Assembly (NCBI GenBank): GCA_017620015.1
Contig: JAFZRE010000015.1
Span: 62,001-126,000 of the forward strand
Source: Bacteroidales bacterium
GTDB lineage: Bacteria; Bacteroidota; Bacteroidia; Bacteroidales; ML635J-15
Direction of reading: 5' to 3'
Length of the DNA stretch: 64,000 nucleotides
Within the stretch, counting starts at the first letter, position 1, and each line of letters begins with the position of its first letter. Under the pieces are notes generated by a model that worked only from the letters and a program-made list of their open reading frames with translations, searched no databases and was not told the DNA's origin. Position numbers and translations under genes: made by a program. Shown here piece by piece: positions 35,140 through 45,058 of this stretch.

Positions 35140-36687
35140 TCAATCGGATAATACCTTCCAATCGTCAATGCTCCTTTTTTCCGTCGAAAAGTTCACCCCT
35201 ATCTTGAACAATTTGCGAGAATCGGTGGCAAACGGACGTGCATAACCCTTTTCTTCTATTTGTTTCAGTGCAACCTCGGCACTTTGGTCTATCTTGAATT
35301 CAAAGATGTAGATATAGTCTTTGGTCTGCACAAGCATGTCCATCCTGCCATCGGTCGTATGACGCTCCACATCGACATAAAAGCCGAGCAATGTAAAAAA
35401 CACATACATCGCATTCTGGAAATACAGTTCCTTGTCCCCCATAAGGGAATAGTCGCCATTGGCAAAGAACGAATCCAGTCTTTGCATAAAACCTTCCGCT
35501 TCGCCAGTCCTTACCTCCTTGACAAACTTTGAGACATCAAATCTTGAGCGCTCTGTAATCTTTGGCATATAATAAAGCATCAGATACTTGACGAAGCCTT
35601 CGCGAACTTCCCGGTTCGGGAATCCCAACCTATAGCTTTTAAACCTCGTGTCGTAATCCTTTATAGTCAGGTAACCACTCTGATACAACAGTGGCAATGG
35701 ATTTTCGTCCATTATATCAATGGAATTAAGCGTATCGGCAGATAGTTTCTCCTCGGTCATTTCATCGAGACGATAATTTGCTTTCTGCAACTGACGGACA
35801 AGGAAAGTTGGCGTACCAGTCTCGAACCAGTAGTCGCGGAACTGACAGCTCGAAAGTGTATTTAGCAAACTGAATGGATTATAAATTCCAGGAGTGTTCC
35901 AGTCGAAGTGGTAGCCGTCGTAATCCAATTTCAACTGGCCGTAGCACTCATCTTTTGTCATGCCATTTACATCTGCCAACTCCGCCACGCTTGCATCAAA
36001 GTACTCGTGCAGTTCGGCTTCTGTAACTCCGCATATAGCCGAGTACCTACGGTCGAAAGATATGTCCGTCAGATTGTTAAGGTCACTGAATACGCTAACC
36101 TTGCCAAACTTTGTTACACCTGTAAGAAATGCAAAGCGTATCTTGGCATCTTGGGTTTTCAAAACAGAATAAAACGCCTTAAGTTTGCTCCGATAGATAT
36201 CCTGCAGCACATTGTTGCCTATAGTTTGCAACAACGGCTTGTCGTATTCATCGACAAGTATTACCACCTGTCTGCCTGTTTGTTCGAAAGCCTTGTCTAT
36301 CACATGCAGGAAACGTTCCTCGGATTCCCGCTGGCAAAATTCATCGCCATATATTTTTTCCCACTGCTCCAAGTGTCGGTTCAATTCTGTTTCCAGCGAC
36401 GATTCATCCTTATACTCCCTGCTGTTCAAATCGAGATGAAGTACAGGATAAGACTTCCATTCCTTTTCCAACTTGCTTATAGCCAAGCCCTCAAACAAAT
36501 CTTTCTTTCCTAGGAAATAAGCTTCCATAGTAGATATCAGCAAACTTTTCCCGAACCTGCGTGGGCGAGACAGAAAGTAATAACAGCCCTCACTAGCAAG
36601 CTTATAGACAAAGGCGGTCTTGTCAATGTACACGAAGCCTTCCGTCCTTATTTTTTCAAAACTCTGTATGCCAATAGGATACTTCAT
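35140..36687 (-). CDS. AAA-ATPase-like plus PD-(D/E)XK nuclease protein (ATPase 4)
   Basis: 515 residues. The start MKYPIGIQSFEKIR with FLSRPRRFGKSLLIST (Walker A) near residue 40 is the AAA-ATPase-like family, and VVILVDEYDKPLL is Walker B near residue 142. The C-terminal DGRMDMLVQT and YIFEFKID give the D...ExK motif of the PDDEXK_9 nuclease domain. These are highly multi-copy in Bacteroidales and of unknown role. It has its own promoter and lies with the AlbA_2 gene in a block bounded by copies of a GT2 gene start. Confidence 0.92.
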   Translation of the reverse strand: MKYPIGIQSFEKIRTEGFVYIDKTAFVYKLASEGCYYFLSRPRRFGKSLLISTMEAYFLGKKDLFEGLAISKLEKEWKSYPVLHLDLNSREYKDESSLETELNRHLEQWEKIYGDEFCQRESEERFLHVIDKAFEQTGRQVVILVDEYDKPLLQTIGNNVLQDIYRSKLKAFYSVLKTQDAKIRFAFLTGVTKFGKVSVFSDLNNLTDISFDRRYSAICGVTEAELHEYFDASVAELADVNGMTKDECYGQLKLDYDGYHFDWNTPGIYNPFSLLNTLSSCQFRDYWFETGTPTFLVRQLQKANYRLDEMTEEKLSADTLNSIDIMDENPLPLLYQSGYLTIKDYDTRFKSYRLGFPNREVREGFVKYLMLYYMPKITERSRFDVSKFVKEVRTGEAEGFMQRLDSFFANGDYSLMGDKELYFQNAMYVFFTLLGFYVDVERHTTDGRMDMLVQTKDYIYIFEFKIDQSAEVALKQIEEKGYARPFATDSRKLFKIGVNFSTEKRSIDDWKVLSD

Positions 36688-36703
36688 TGCATTTTATTTT
36701 CTG

Positions 36704-36734
36704 CAAAGATAAGGATTATTTACGATTTAGCAAA
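36704..36734 (-). promoter_or_regulatory. promoter of ATPase 4
   Basis: Minus-strand TATCTTTG at 36704-36711 and TTTG at 36731-36734, spacer 19 bases, an excellent match to the Bacteroidetes consensus. The leader is about 16 bases. Unlike the other three ATPase genes no tandem repeat is seen. Confidence 0.7.
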
Positions 36735-36793
36735 GCCGAGCCAAAGGTTACGAATGACGATTGGGGATTTCCGCGAAGAAGATTATTTTCAAT

Positions 36794-36827
36794 GATTATA
36801 TGTTACAACGAAGACTGAGAGTTTCAT
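36794..36827 (-). pseudogene. fragment of a GT2 gene start
   Basis: 34 bases matching 33571-33604 with two mismatches. It reads MKLSVFVVTYN, then His and a stop. It follows the hexapeptide acyltransferase stop by nine bases, the place where the GT2 gene would start if the intervening block were absent. Confidence 0.85.
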
Positions 36828-36836
36828 ATATTATTT

Positions 36837-37529
36837 TTACCTACTCCATGTAATATTACTTTTAACAACCTTGGCTGGCACTCCTGCGATAACACTATTG
36901 CTATTTTCGTACCGCTTATTGCATACACTCATTGCACCAACAACACAACCATTAGGAATAACACAACCTTTTAATAACATTGACCTGCTATTGATCCATA
37001 CATTATCCCCGATTGACACATCCTCATCAACATTCAACTGGACACCATCCTCATAAATCTTATGAAAATCTGTATCCATAATTTGAACGCCCCAAGAAAT
37101 CAATACCCAATCTCCAAAACTGATTTTCTTTGAACAAACTATAGTCGATTCAGCAGTTATACAAAAATAATTCCCCAATATTAGCTCAGCCCCACTTTGT
37201 ACTGATATTTTTGAGCCATGCCCAATATCACAAGAACCTTTAAATATAACTTTAGATCCTTTGCTTATATTCATGATGGACCTACTATACTTTTTGTCAA
37301 ATACACCAACATTTCCGAACCCTATCCTTATATGACCTGTATTTATTGAATCCAGTGCTATTTCTCCTTGCATGGCATTAAAATGGACATTCTTTGACAC
37401 AAATACAGGCAAACGGCATCCTTTCTTTAGTCCGAAATAATGAATATTGAACCTAAGGGTTTTCCAGAAAGACCTCAAACCAAGTTCCTTCACCACTTTA
37501 AACAATAGTGAAATTGACTTTATTCCCAT
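36837..37529 (-). CDS. hexapeptide-repeat (LbH) acyltransferase
   Basis: 230 residues. C-terminal left-handed beta helix with VSIGDNVWINSRSMLLKG and PNGCVVGAMSVCNK and a closing GVPAKVVK, typical of sugar O-acetyltransferases; MDTDFHKIYE holds a likely catalytic His. Its start overlaps the GT4 gene by ten bases. Confidence 0.87.
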   Translation of the reverse strand: MGIKSISLLFKVVKELGLRSFWKTLRFNIHYFGLKKGCRLPVFVSKNVHFNAMQGEIALDSINTGHIRIGFGNVGVFDKKYSRSIMNISKGSKVIFKGSCDIGHGSKISVQSGAELILGNYFCITAESTIVCSKKISFGDWVLISWGVQIMDTDFHKIYEDGVQLNVDEDVSIGDNVWINSRSMLLKGCVIPNGCVVGAMSVCNKRYENSNSVIAGVPAKVVKSNITWSR

Positions 37530-38668
37530 ACTTTATAATTCAATTTTTCATTTATTATTGACATAAATTTCTTTGTCACCATATTCGGCTCGTATTTCAT
37601 CGAATATTCCCGACCTCGTTGTCTTATCTCTGCTATTTTTCTTTGTCCTTCATAACTATCATATTCTTGCAAAATACTAAATATATCCTTTACATCATCA
37701 AACAAGAACCCATTATATCCATGAGTAATATGTTCTACCGTAGCACCAGAACGCCGTCCAAAAACCAATTTTCCTGCCCTCATTGCCTCTATTGTTGTTC
37801 TTCCAAATGTTTCATCCACTCCCATATTCACATAAATATCAAACGACGAGTATATCACATCAAGGTCATTCTCAAATCCACGCAACTCAGCATTGTATGG
37901 GTATTCCGCAATTATAGACTGTAGTTTTAATGAATAGTCATTTTCTCCTGACCCATACATTACAACATTAGCATTCGGCATATACTTAATCATGCTTTCG
38001 AGGAACTCCACCTGTCCTTTCCTTTCCGAAATTGAAGCAACTATTCCAAACAAATACTTGACATTATCATTTGTATATTTAGGATTATAATCAATCATAT
38101 TCGGCAAGATTTGCATTTTTGAAATATGAAACGCTTTTTCTACATAATCTTTCAGGAATTTCGAAGGTCCCATAATAATATTAGCCTTATTCAATACATG
38201 TCCAACACGCATTTTTGAGAAAAATGTGGGCACATACCATCCGTTCTTATTACATATCGTCTCATGAATCCACAATATACAAGGGATATCCAATTTCTTT
38301 GCCACATATATGCCTAAAGGCGCCACACTTGTATTCACAATTATCAAATCAGGTCTATTACATCCTATAATATCAATATTTCTTTTGCACTCACTTTTTA
38401 TTGCATTATTGAATGTAAGCCATGTTTTAACACAATGCTTGATAAAATTCCACCTGCTATAATCAGACTTTCTGTCAGGAACCAACCATGACGGATTATT
38501 TGAGATTACATATTCGTAATTATATTCGTATAGTTTCTTCTCCAACATGCCATGCGTCGGAATAACATATTTTATATTATGCTCCGCCCGCAATTCGTTT
38601 GTCAGTTCAAAGATTGCCTTGGTCGCGCCATAAAACGATGCATCGTGGGAATAAACTAGTATTTTCAT
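37520..38668 (-). CDS. glycosyltransferase, GT4 family
   Basis: 382 residues of GT-B type. KILVYSHDASFYGATKAI at the start, FGIVASISERKGQVEFLES at the domain junction and DETFGRTTIEAMRAGKLVFG (E-x7-E). It is a cytoplasmic transferase of the repeat-unit assembly. It begins one base after the GT2 stop at 38670. Confidence 0.92.
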   Translation of the reverse strand: MKILVYSHDASFYGATKAIFELTNELRAEHNIKYVIPTHGMLEKKLYEYNYEYVISNNPSWLVPDRKSDYSRWNFIKHCVKTWLTFNNAIKSECKRNIDIIGCNRPDLIIVNTSVAPLGIYVAKKLDIPCILWIHETICNKNGWYVPTFFSKMRVGHVLNKANIIMGPSKFLKDYVEKAFHISKMQILPNMIDYNPKYTNDNVKYLFGIVASISERKGQVEFLESMIKYMPNANVVMYGSGENDYSLKLQSIIAEYPYNAELRGFENDLDVIYSSFDIYVNMGVDETFGRTTIEAMRAGKLVFGRRSGATVEHITHGYNGFLFDDVKDIFSILQEYDSYEGQRKIAEIRQRGREYSMKYEPNMVTKKFMSIINEKLNYKVWE

Positions 38669-38669
38669 A

Positions 38670-39521
38670 TTACTTCTTTCGTCTTAATATTTTCTTTAGC
38701 CAAATAAACGGAGACAACAAGAAATGCCCTAGCCTATACGATGCAGACGAATATAGGTTTGCATTCAACTGCTCAAAATGCTGCCACTTGTTAAAGCACA
38801 TCCTGTAATATACGAACCTGTCAACATAAGGAGCATAAGCCTCAGAATGATTCCTATACAATTGAGCACAAGCCTCCTCCCTATGTATTATTGCCTTTTT
38901 GGAAACCATCGAATTTTCTCCAGTCCTATAATGGAACAGAATCTCATCTATCTGATGCACTTTGTCATCTGGTCCCAACAATGTCAACCAAAAATTCCAA
39001 TCCTCTATTCCATAAATCATATTTGGATTGTAACCGATGGTCTTATCGTAATCTGCCCGCCTATACATAGATGCTGAAAATATAAGACAGTCTGCAAGCA
39101 AAAAGGCTTCGTATGAGTATTTCCCCATATCACATTCTCTTCGTTCTGTCTCCGAAAACAAATCTGCCCTGCTATATACAAGCTTAACATCTTCATGCGC
39201 ATCAAGATACCCTACGGCCTTTTCTATATATGAGGGAGAAATCAAATCGTCAGAATCCAATGGGAGTATATATTCGCCATTCGAACTTTTAATTCCATTA
39301 TTTCTTGCGGTTGCTGGCCCCTGATTTTCCTGACAGATATATTTGAATCTTTTATCCTTATTGCAATATTCCTTAGCCACCTCTTCCGTATTGTCAGGAG
39401 AGCCATCATTAACTACAATACATTCCCAGTCATTATATGTCTGCGCAAGTACAGAATCTAATGTTTCAGGCAAATACCTTGCCTGTTTATAACATGGGAT
39501 TATGATTGAAACTTTTGCCAT
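38670..39521 (-). CDS. glycosyltransferase, GT2 family
   Basis: 283 residues. VSIIPCYKQARYLPETLDSV, CIVVNDGSPDNTEEV and YILPLDSDDLISPSYIEKA are the classic GT2 blocks with the DxD-type acidic pair. It is one of three consecutive GT2 genes. Confidence 0.93.
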   Translation of the reverse strand: MAKVSIIIPCYKQARYLPETLDSVLAQTYNDWECIVVNDGSPDNTEEVAKEYCNKDKRFKYICQENQGPATARNNGIKSSNGEYILPLDSDDLISPSYIEKAVGYLDAHEDVKLVYSRADLFSETERRECDMGKYSYEAFLLADCLIFSASMYRRADYDKTIGYNPNMIYGIEDWNFWLTLLGPDDKVHQIDEILFHYRTGENSMVSKKAIIHREEACAQLYRNHSEAYAPYVDRFVYYRMCFNKWQHFEQLNANLYSSASYRLGHFLLSPFIWLKKILRRKK

Positions 39522-39523
39522 TT

Positions 39524-40423
39524 TTATCCTAATATAATCTTTACAATATTTTTAATCTCCTTCGTACTCTTTACCATATGCAAAAGGTTCCTGACTATGA
39601 AAATACGAATACCCAAAGGCAACGATTTATATCTCGTTACCCTCCTATCAAGTATCTCCGACAAATCTATCTGTGGATACCTCTTTGAAATATTTCTAAA
39701 TATTACCACCAGATGCTTTTCGTATAACTGGTCTGCTACAGCCTTTTCCTTAAGTATTGCAGCATCTTCTTTGGCAGATATATTTTCATCGCTAAATCTG
39801 TAGTTAATCGCACTTCCCATATTATACAAACTGCCAGCATCATATACATATTCCAGATATGTTGCCTTATCGCTACCCCATGCCAACGGCAATTTTACAA
39901 TTCCTAACCTTTCATACAAGGAACGCCTATATGCAAACTCTGGCATTGTCACATGATTCGGTGTCATATTCAATACATCTGGCAAAAAATCCGAAACCGT
40001 ACAAATGCCTTTCTTATAATCCGAATGCCAAGACTCTCCAGTTACAATATTACTATATTTCTTTGAAAATCTTAACAGTTGAACAGAGTCATTACTGCCA
40101 ATAACATCATAGAACTCCTTCACGCACCAGTCATCCATTGTATCGTCATCCGAGAACAGCCACAACCATTCCTCACCGTTTGTTAAATCTATACACCTTT
40201 CCCATTGTGCAACCAAATCCTTAGCACCCAAGTTTTCTTCAAACCTATGATATACGATGCTAATTTTGTCCTTATATTCTTCAATAATGTCCTGCGGGTT
40301 TTCTGGGCTCGCATCATCGCCTATATATAGAACAAAATCCTTGCAAGTTTGAGTCGCAATGGATTCCATCGTTTCGCGAAAGAATGTTTTTTTGTAATAT
40401 GGAATGATAATAGCTAAACTCAT
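39524..40423 (-). CDS. glycosyltransferase, GT2 family
   Basis: 299 residues. SLAIIIPYYKKTFFRETM, LYIGDDASPENPQDI and WLWLFSDDDTMDDWCVKEF are GT2 motifs. The distance to the next gene is two bases, and its start overlaps the stop of the GT2 gene upstream by four. Confidence 0.92.
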   Translation of the reverse strand: MSLAIIIPYYKKTFFRETMESIATQTCKDFVLYIGDDASPENPQDIIEEYKDKISIVYHRFEENLGAKDLVAQWERCIDLTNGEEWLWLFSDDDTMDDWCVKEFYDVIGSNDSVQLLRFSKKYSNIVTGESWHSDYKKGICTVSDFLPDVLNMTPNHVTMPEFAYRRSLYERLGIVKLPLAWGSDKATYLEYVYDAGSLYNMGSAINYRFSDENISAKEDAAILKEKAVADQLYEKHLVVIFRNISKRYPQIDLSEILDRRVTRYKSLPLGIRIFIVRNLLHMVKSTKEIKNIVKIILG

Positions 40424-41424
40424 TTGTTACGATTAACTAATTTCTTCATCCAATATATTGGCTTTAATAAGAATGAACCTAATTTAAATGCAGAAGAATT
40501 CAATAGTGAATCATATTTTGCTTTTGTTGCATCATAATATTCCATAATTTGGTTGGTCTTTGCTTGAATTTGTTGTTCTATCATTTGCTTCATTTCCTTA
40601 TTGTCAATCACAACAACCAACCTACATAACATTTGAATCCATATTTGTGTATTATGAATTACTATTCCACCCGACCATATTCCACTTGTAAACCTATAAA
40701 CAGCCATGCATTCATCCATTTTCTTTATTTTTCCATATTGTGCATGCAATACCCATGTCGGATAATCACCTAATCTTAATTTACCCATTTTAGACAAAGC
40801 CGCAGAAACCCTATTGTCCCTTCTACATACTACAGATGGCGTGTGGATATAATTATCTTTTGCCAATTCATATATGTCTGTTTCCGATGGTACATCCCTT
40901 GTTATAAAATCATCCACCAAAATACCTTCTTTTTGATTCCAAACTTTTACGTTATGAAAACACATAGAAAATTCCAGATTATTCTCCAAAAAATCCACCT
41001 GTTTCTGCAACTTTTGCGGATCTGTCCAATAGTCATCTCCGTCACATATTGCAACGTATTCAATAGGTTTCAATAGGTCTGCAATACTAGTCAATTTAGC
41101 TTTTCCTATTGAAAAATGATTATATTTCATCAGCAGAACACAAAAATAGCAATTCTTGTTCTCCTTATGACGTGCAAATATACGAAGATACTCATCGGTT
41201 TCACTTTCCGTCGGTAACTCTATTTCTAATCTATCAAAATTATCATCTAGATATCTCTTTATGAGCTCTGGTTCACCATCAGTACTGGCATCGTCTGCGA
41301 CAGCACATAAAAATGGAAAGTTGGTCTTCTGCATACAAAAACCATCCAAGGTCTCTCCTATAAAGGAAGAGTGATTGTATGTCACACATGATACGCGAAG
41401 CTTGAAATCTATCTTATCATTCAT
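40420..41424 (-). CDS. glycosyltransferase, GT2 family
   Basis: 334 residues. VSCVTYNHSSFIGETLDGF, AVADDASTDGEPEL and VAICDGDDYWTDPQKLQKQ mark a GT-A GT2 enzyme, very like the one at 32645 in the DGDDYWTD region. It is the first gene after a 103-base gap that carries a promoter, so a sub-operon of glycosyltransferases probably starts here. Confidence 0.92.
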   Translation of the reverse strand: MNDKIDFKLRVSCVTYNHSSFIGETLDGFCMQKTNFPFLCAVADDASTDGEPELIKRYLDDNFDRLEIELPTESETDEYLRIFARHKENKNCYFCVLLMKYNHFSIGKAKLTSIADLLKPIEYVAICDGDDYWTDPQKLQKQVDFLENNLEFSMCFHNVKVWNQKEGILVDDFITRDVPSETDIYELAKDNYIHTPSVVCRRDNRVSAALSKMGKLRLGDYPTWVLHAQYGKIKKMDECMAVYRFTSGIWSGGIVIHNTQIWIQMLCRLVVVIDNKEMKQMIEQQIQAKTNQIMEYYDATKAKYDSLLNSSAFKLGSFLLKPIYWMKKLVNRNK

Positions 41425-41479
41425 ATATCAATATATGTTGCTAAAAATATATTTCTTATCATATTTTGTTATGAAGAAG

Positions 41480-41510
41480 CAAAAATAACAGCATTATTTG
41501 GAATACACAA
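41480..41510 (-). promoter_or_regulatory. promoter of the GT2 gene block
   Basis: Minus-strand TATTTTTG at 41480-41487 and TTG at 41508-41510 with a 20-base spacer. It resembles the TTGTG plus TATTTTTG form at 18596-18625. The leader is about 55 bases. Confidence 0.55.
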
Positions 41511-41527
41511 GACTAAGCACACATTTT

Positions 41528-42139
41528 TCAATTATGGCGAATAATACAAGATTCTCCATGTCCAGGGAACAACATCCTATGTCCAATCAAACTTTTTATT
41601 TTCTCTACCGACATCTGCGCCATAGCCTTATCACCTTTGGGCAAATTTGTTACTACCTTCAATCCCTGTATATACGAGTCTCCAGAAAACAACCATTCGT
41701 CAGTCATATATGACAAACAACTCGGGCAATGCCCTGGGGTTTCTATTACCGACATTTCCACAACATCATACAACTTAACAATGTCACCTTCCTTCAACAC
41801 TCGCAATTTGTCTCCTGCATATTCAACCGGAGATTCGTGGTATCGGGACAAATTCAACTTCGACGACCTAATTGCAGTTGCTCCATATTCCGAAGTATAT
41901 ATCAGGCATTCGGGGAATAATCTTGTCAATTCGTTTATCCCATATATATGGTCAAAGTGCGTATGCGTAAGAAACAAACCTCTTATCTTATTTCCATCTG
42001 GCAATATTTTCATCACCTTGTCCATATCGCCACAATCGACCAACCAGGAATCGCTCGACTCATCACTGCTGATTAGATATGTATTCGATGAAAATACAGA
42101 GTTTACTATTGTTTCAACGCGCGCAGCCACAATTATCAC
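41528..42139 (-). CDS. metallo-beta-lactamase-fold hydrolase (glyoxalase II-like)
   Basis: 203 residues from a GTG start that overlaps the previous stop as TAGTG. The metal motif is HTHFDH at 59-64, followed by ETPGHCPSCLSY and LFSGDSYIQGLKV and a final FPGHGES. It is a single-domain hydrolase. Thioester hydrolysis would suit a locus with four ACPs, but the substrate is unknown. Confidence 0.88.
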   Translation of the reverse strand: MIIVAARVETIVNSVFSSNTYLISSDESSDSWLVDCGDMDKVMKILPDGNKIRGLFLTHTHFDHIYGINELTRLFPECLIYTSEYGATAIRSSKLNLSRYHESPVEYAGDKLRVLKEGDIVKLYDVVEMSVIETPGHCPSCLSYMTDEWLFSGDSYIQGLKVVTNLPKGDKAMAQMSVEKIKSLIGHRMLFPGHGESCIIRHN

Positions 42140-43179
42140 TAATGCATAAACTTTACCATATCATTAGCACGCTTATATTCCTGTGGTGTGCCAATATCTA
42201 TCCAAGTTCCATTCAACGGGAAACAAACAACCTTTCTTCCAGCAGCAATCAATGTTTCTATCAAGTCTGTCGAATGAAACATTTTATTTTCTGGGATAAG
42301 GCCCAATGCCGATTTACGAATAAGATAAATACCAGCATTAGCATAATATCCGAAATGTGGTTTTTCCGAAAGCCCAATGACATTCTGACCATCAAGATTT
42401 AAAACACCCAATGGAATATCTACATCATACGGTACTGCAGCGACACTCATATCGGCATCATTCTCTATGAAATGGAAATAAAAGTCTTCGTAATTGATGT
42501 TAGTGAAAAGGTCGCTGTTCATTACCAACACAGTGTCGTTATAGAACTGAGGCACAAAATGTATGCTTCCGATAGTACCGAGGAATTCAGGTTCGCGAAC
42601 CGTTTGCACTTGAACTTCTTTACACGGTTCTCGATAATGTTCTTCCAACTGCTCTCCAAGATAATTTACAGTAACCGAGATATGCTTTATGCCATACGAA
42701 ATAAGCCTGTCAACATTGTGGTCAATAATAGCCTTATCCCCAACAGGCAACAATGGCTTAGGCATTTTTTCTGTCAACGGACGCAAACGCTCTCCTTTGC
42801 CACCTGCCATAAGCACTGCATCTATTGGCAAAAAATTGCGGTACTTGATTAGATTACATACACGAACAATATGATTATCGGCATCCAAAACCGGGATGAA
42901 AAAAATCTGTCTATCTCGAAATGCCTTGAGTTGCAATGCATCATTCTGACCTTCTCGCACAAACTTAAAATTCTGATGCATCACAGAACTAATACAATCT
43001 TCTAAAGAGAAACCTTGTATGAGTCCTCTACGCACATCCCCATCAGTAAGCGTCCCAACCATACGACCTTCGTCATCCACAACAAATAGTGTCTGCCAAT
43101 CGTGCGTATTGCCATCTAAAGCAATCAACGCATCTTTTATTGTAGATTTTCTATTGATAATGTATTTTATAACAGACAT
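42139..43179 (-). CDS. ptmE: sugar nucleotidyltransferase with CBS pair, PtmE-like
   Basis: 346 residues. Two CBS domains (about 1-115) precede a nucleotidyltransferase domain with AVLMAGGKGERLRPLTEKMP (GGKGERLRP at 126-134). This CBS-first order is that of PtmE, the GlcN-1-phosphate guanylyltransferase of the Campylobacter GDP-linked legionaminic-acid route. It is next to LegF and LegG genes, which fits. A general hexose-1-phosphate nucleotidyltransferase is the alternative. Confidence 0.8.
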   Translation of the reverse strand: MSVIKYIINRKSTIKDALIALDGNTHDWQTLFVVDDEGRMVGTLTDGDVRRGLIQGFSLEDCISSVMHQNFKFVREGQNDALQLKAFRDRQIFFIPVLDADNHIVRVCNLIKYRNFLPIDAVLMAGGKGERLRPLTEKMPKPLLPVGDKAIIDHNVDRLISYGIKHISVTVNYLGEQLEEHYREPCKEVQVQTVREPEFLGTIGSIHFVPQFYNDTVLVMNSDLFTNINYEDFYFHFIENDADMSVAAVPYDVDIPLGVLNLDGQNVIGLSEKPHFGYYANAGIYLIRKSALGLIPENKMFHSTDLIETLIAAGRKVVCFPLNGTWIDIGTPQEYKRANDMVKFMH

Positions 43180-43197
43180 AGTTTAATTGCATTATAA

Positions 43198-43890
43198 TTA
43201 TTTATTCCCTTGATTTATAATCATTTCCGCCATCTGCCAATCCCACATTGTATCAAGGTCAAACGATGACATTTCATCCATCACATATTTTACACGCTTT
43301 TTCATCTTATGTATATGAGTAGTCTTCAAAGTTTCTGCATTCATTATATAAATTGCCCCATTATACTCATACACTTTCGGTGCATCCTGACGACGAAATA
43401 TATTGCCCGCTCCTTTACAAATATGTAGAAACCCTTCTGAATCCTCCTCAAATACATTGTAATATGGATTTGCAGAACATTCCTTAACAGACACCACCAT
43501 ATCCACATCATCACTATACAAACTCAGAGCCTCCTTTACATGTTCTGACTTGCGAAAAGGTGATGTATTTTGCAGAAGCACTATCGCATCGTAATGACGA
43601 CCTTGTTTTTCATAGAACTCCAGAGCATGAATAAGCACTTCGTATGTACCAGCCGTATCCGTAGCCAGTTCCGCAGGACGAACAAAAGGCACCTTCAAAC
43701 CATACCGTTCCACCACAGATATTATCTCCGCATCGTCAGTAGATACACAAATATCATCGTCAGTACAGATGTCACGAGCACAATCAATGGCATAGCATAT
43801 CAACGGTTTTCCATTCAGCAACTTGATATTCTTACGAGGAATACCTTTGCTTCCCCCTCGTGCTGGTATAATAGTTAAATATTTCATCAT
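43198..43890 (-). CDS. legF: CMP-nonulosonate synthetase (LegF/NeuA family)
   Basis: 230 residues. LTIIPARGGSKGIPRKNIK is the CTP-binding start of CMP-sialic-acid synthetases, with LQNTSPFRKSEHVKEAL next. It activates legionaminic acid or a relative with CTP for glycosyl transfer. Its ATG pair overlaps the LegG stop. Confidence 0.9.
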   Translation of the reverse strand: MMKYLTIIPARGGSKGIPRKNIKLLNGKPLICYAIDCARDICTDDDICVSTDDAEIISVVERYGLKVPFVRPAELATDTAGTYEVLIHALEFYEKQGRHYDAIVLLQNTSPFRKSEHVKEALSLYSDDVDMVVSVKECSANPYYNVFEEDSEGFLHICKGAGNIFRRQDAPKVYEYNGAIYIMNAETLKTTHIHKMKKRVKYVMDEMSSFDLDTMWDWQMAEMIINQGNK

Positions 43891-45056
43891 ATATCGTAAA
43901 AATGTTTCTGCTTCAACTGTTCAATCGGGTATGTACTTATAACCTTAAATATATCTTCAGCTGTATTAGCCTTTTCATACGGATTCTTAACAGAAGATGC
44001 AAATGTACGGAAATCTTTCGAAAGCACAATATCAAGTCCTTTTAGAATCGACTCTTTGTCAGACGCACAATTATATACACTTTCTGCTGCAATACGACCT
44101 TTCTGTCGTTCTCCAATATTCAGCGTAGGAATACCAAACGATGGCACTTCTGCCAAACCGCTAGAAGAATTACCTACAACAGCAACTACCTGCTTCATAA
44201 CGGACAAATAACGGACAACACCTAACGACTTAAACGACTTTGCCCTTTGATGGTTATCTGCCACAAACTCATTGATGGCATCTGAAATAAATTGTCCTCC
44301 TGCATCACTATTAGGCATAGTGAATACAATTCTCAAATCTTTGCGCTCCTCCAATGCGTCCAAGAAATCTCTTATATCATCTTTTGCTGTACGGTTGCCA
44401 AGTGTAACAGGATGATAGGTCACAAGAATGGTATTGCCGTCTATTTCAAATCCAATCTCTTTTTCTATCTCTGCCTTATCCATAAGTTGCAAATGCTTGA
44501 TATTTTCAACGCCTAGGGCTCCTGTGTAAAACACACGGTCCGGTTGCTCGCCTAACTGTATAATACGACGACGATATTCCTCTGTTGCAGCAAAATGCAA
44601 ATGGCTCATCTTGGTAATACTATGACGAATAGCATCATCGTATGCACCCTCTGTTATTTCACCGCCGTGGATATGGGCAATGGGAATCCGCATAATCATT
44701 GCGGCTTCAACGGCCGCCAAAATCTCGTAACGGTCTCCAAGAACGACAATCATATCTGGCTCCAATACTCTGTAGGCATCAGCAAAACCACTGAGAGCTC
44801 TGCTCATTTCCATAACAGTAGCGTAAGAATCATTTGAGCTGTTTTCTTCAATAATTGGTATCTTATAATCAATCACGAATCCGTCTTTTTCAATTTCCTG
44901 ATAGGTGTTGCCATACTTAAGACTAAGGTGCATATTGGTTGCAATAATCTGCAAGTGTGTATGTTCAGAATCTTTAACCATTCGCATCAGACGACTCAAC
45001 AAACCATACTCAGCACGAGTCCCTGTAACAAAACATATTTTTCGCATATATCCCAT
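43887..45056 (-). CDS. legG: UDP/GDP-N-acetyl sugar 2-epimerase, hydrolysing (LegG/NeuC)
   Basis: About 389 residues. RKICFVTGTRAEYGLLSRL, VLGDRYEILAAVEAAMI, IAHIHGGEITEGAYDDAI and VVGNSSSGLAEVP are hallmarks of NeuC/LegG, which release the free 2-epimerised sugar from its nucleotide. Start choice: ATG 45056 lies two bases after the previous stop; ATG 45047 (MRKICFV) and ATG 45077 are alternatives. Confidence 0.92.
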   Translation of the reverse strand: MGYMRKICFVTGTRAEYGLLSRLMRMVKDSEHTHLQIIATNMHLSLKYGNTYQEIEKDGFVIDYKIPIIEENSSNDSYATVMEMSRALSGFADAYRVLEPDMIVVLGDRYEILAAVEAAMIMRIPIAHIHGGEITEGAYDDAIRHSITKMSHLHFAATEEYRRRIIQLGEQPDRVFYTGALGVENIKHLQLMDKAEIEKEIGFEIDGNTILVTYHPVTLGNRTAKDDIRDFLDALEERKDLRIVFTMPNSDAGGQFISDAINEFVADNHQRAKSFKSLGVVRYLSVMKQVVAVVGNSSSGLAEVPSFGIPTLNIGERQKGRIAAESVYNCASDKESILKGLDIVLSKDFRTFASSVKNPYEKANTAEDIFKVISTYPIEQLKQKHFYDI

Positions 45057-45058
45057 TA

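Noticed and set aside
36837..41424. Repeated GT2 genes as recent tandem duplicates
   Set aside because: The three GT2 proteins share only family motifs and differ elsewhere, so they look like separate specificities.
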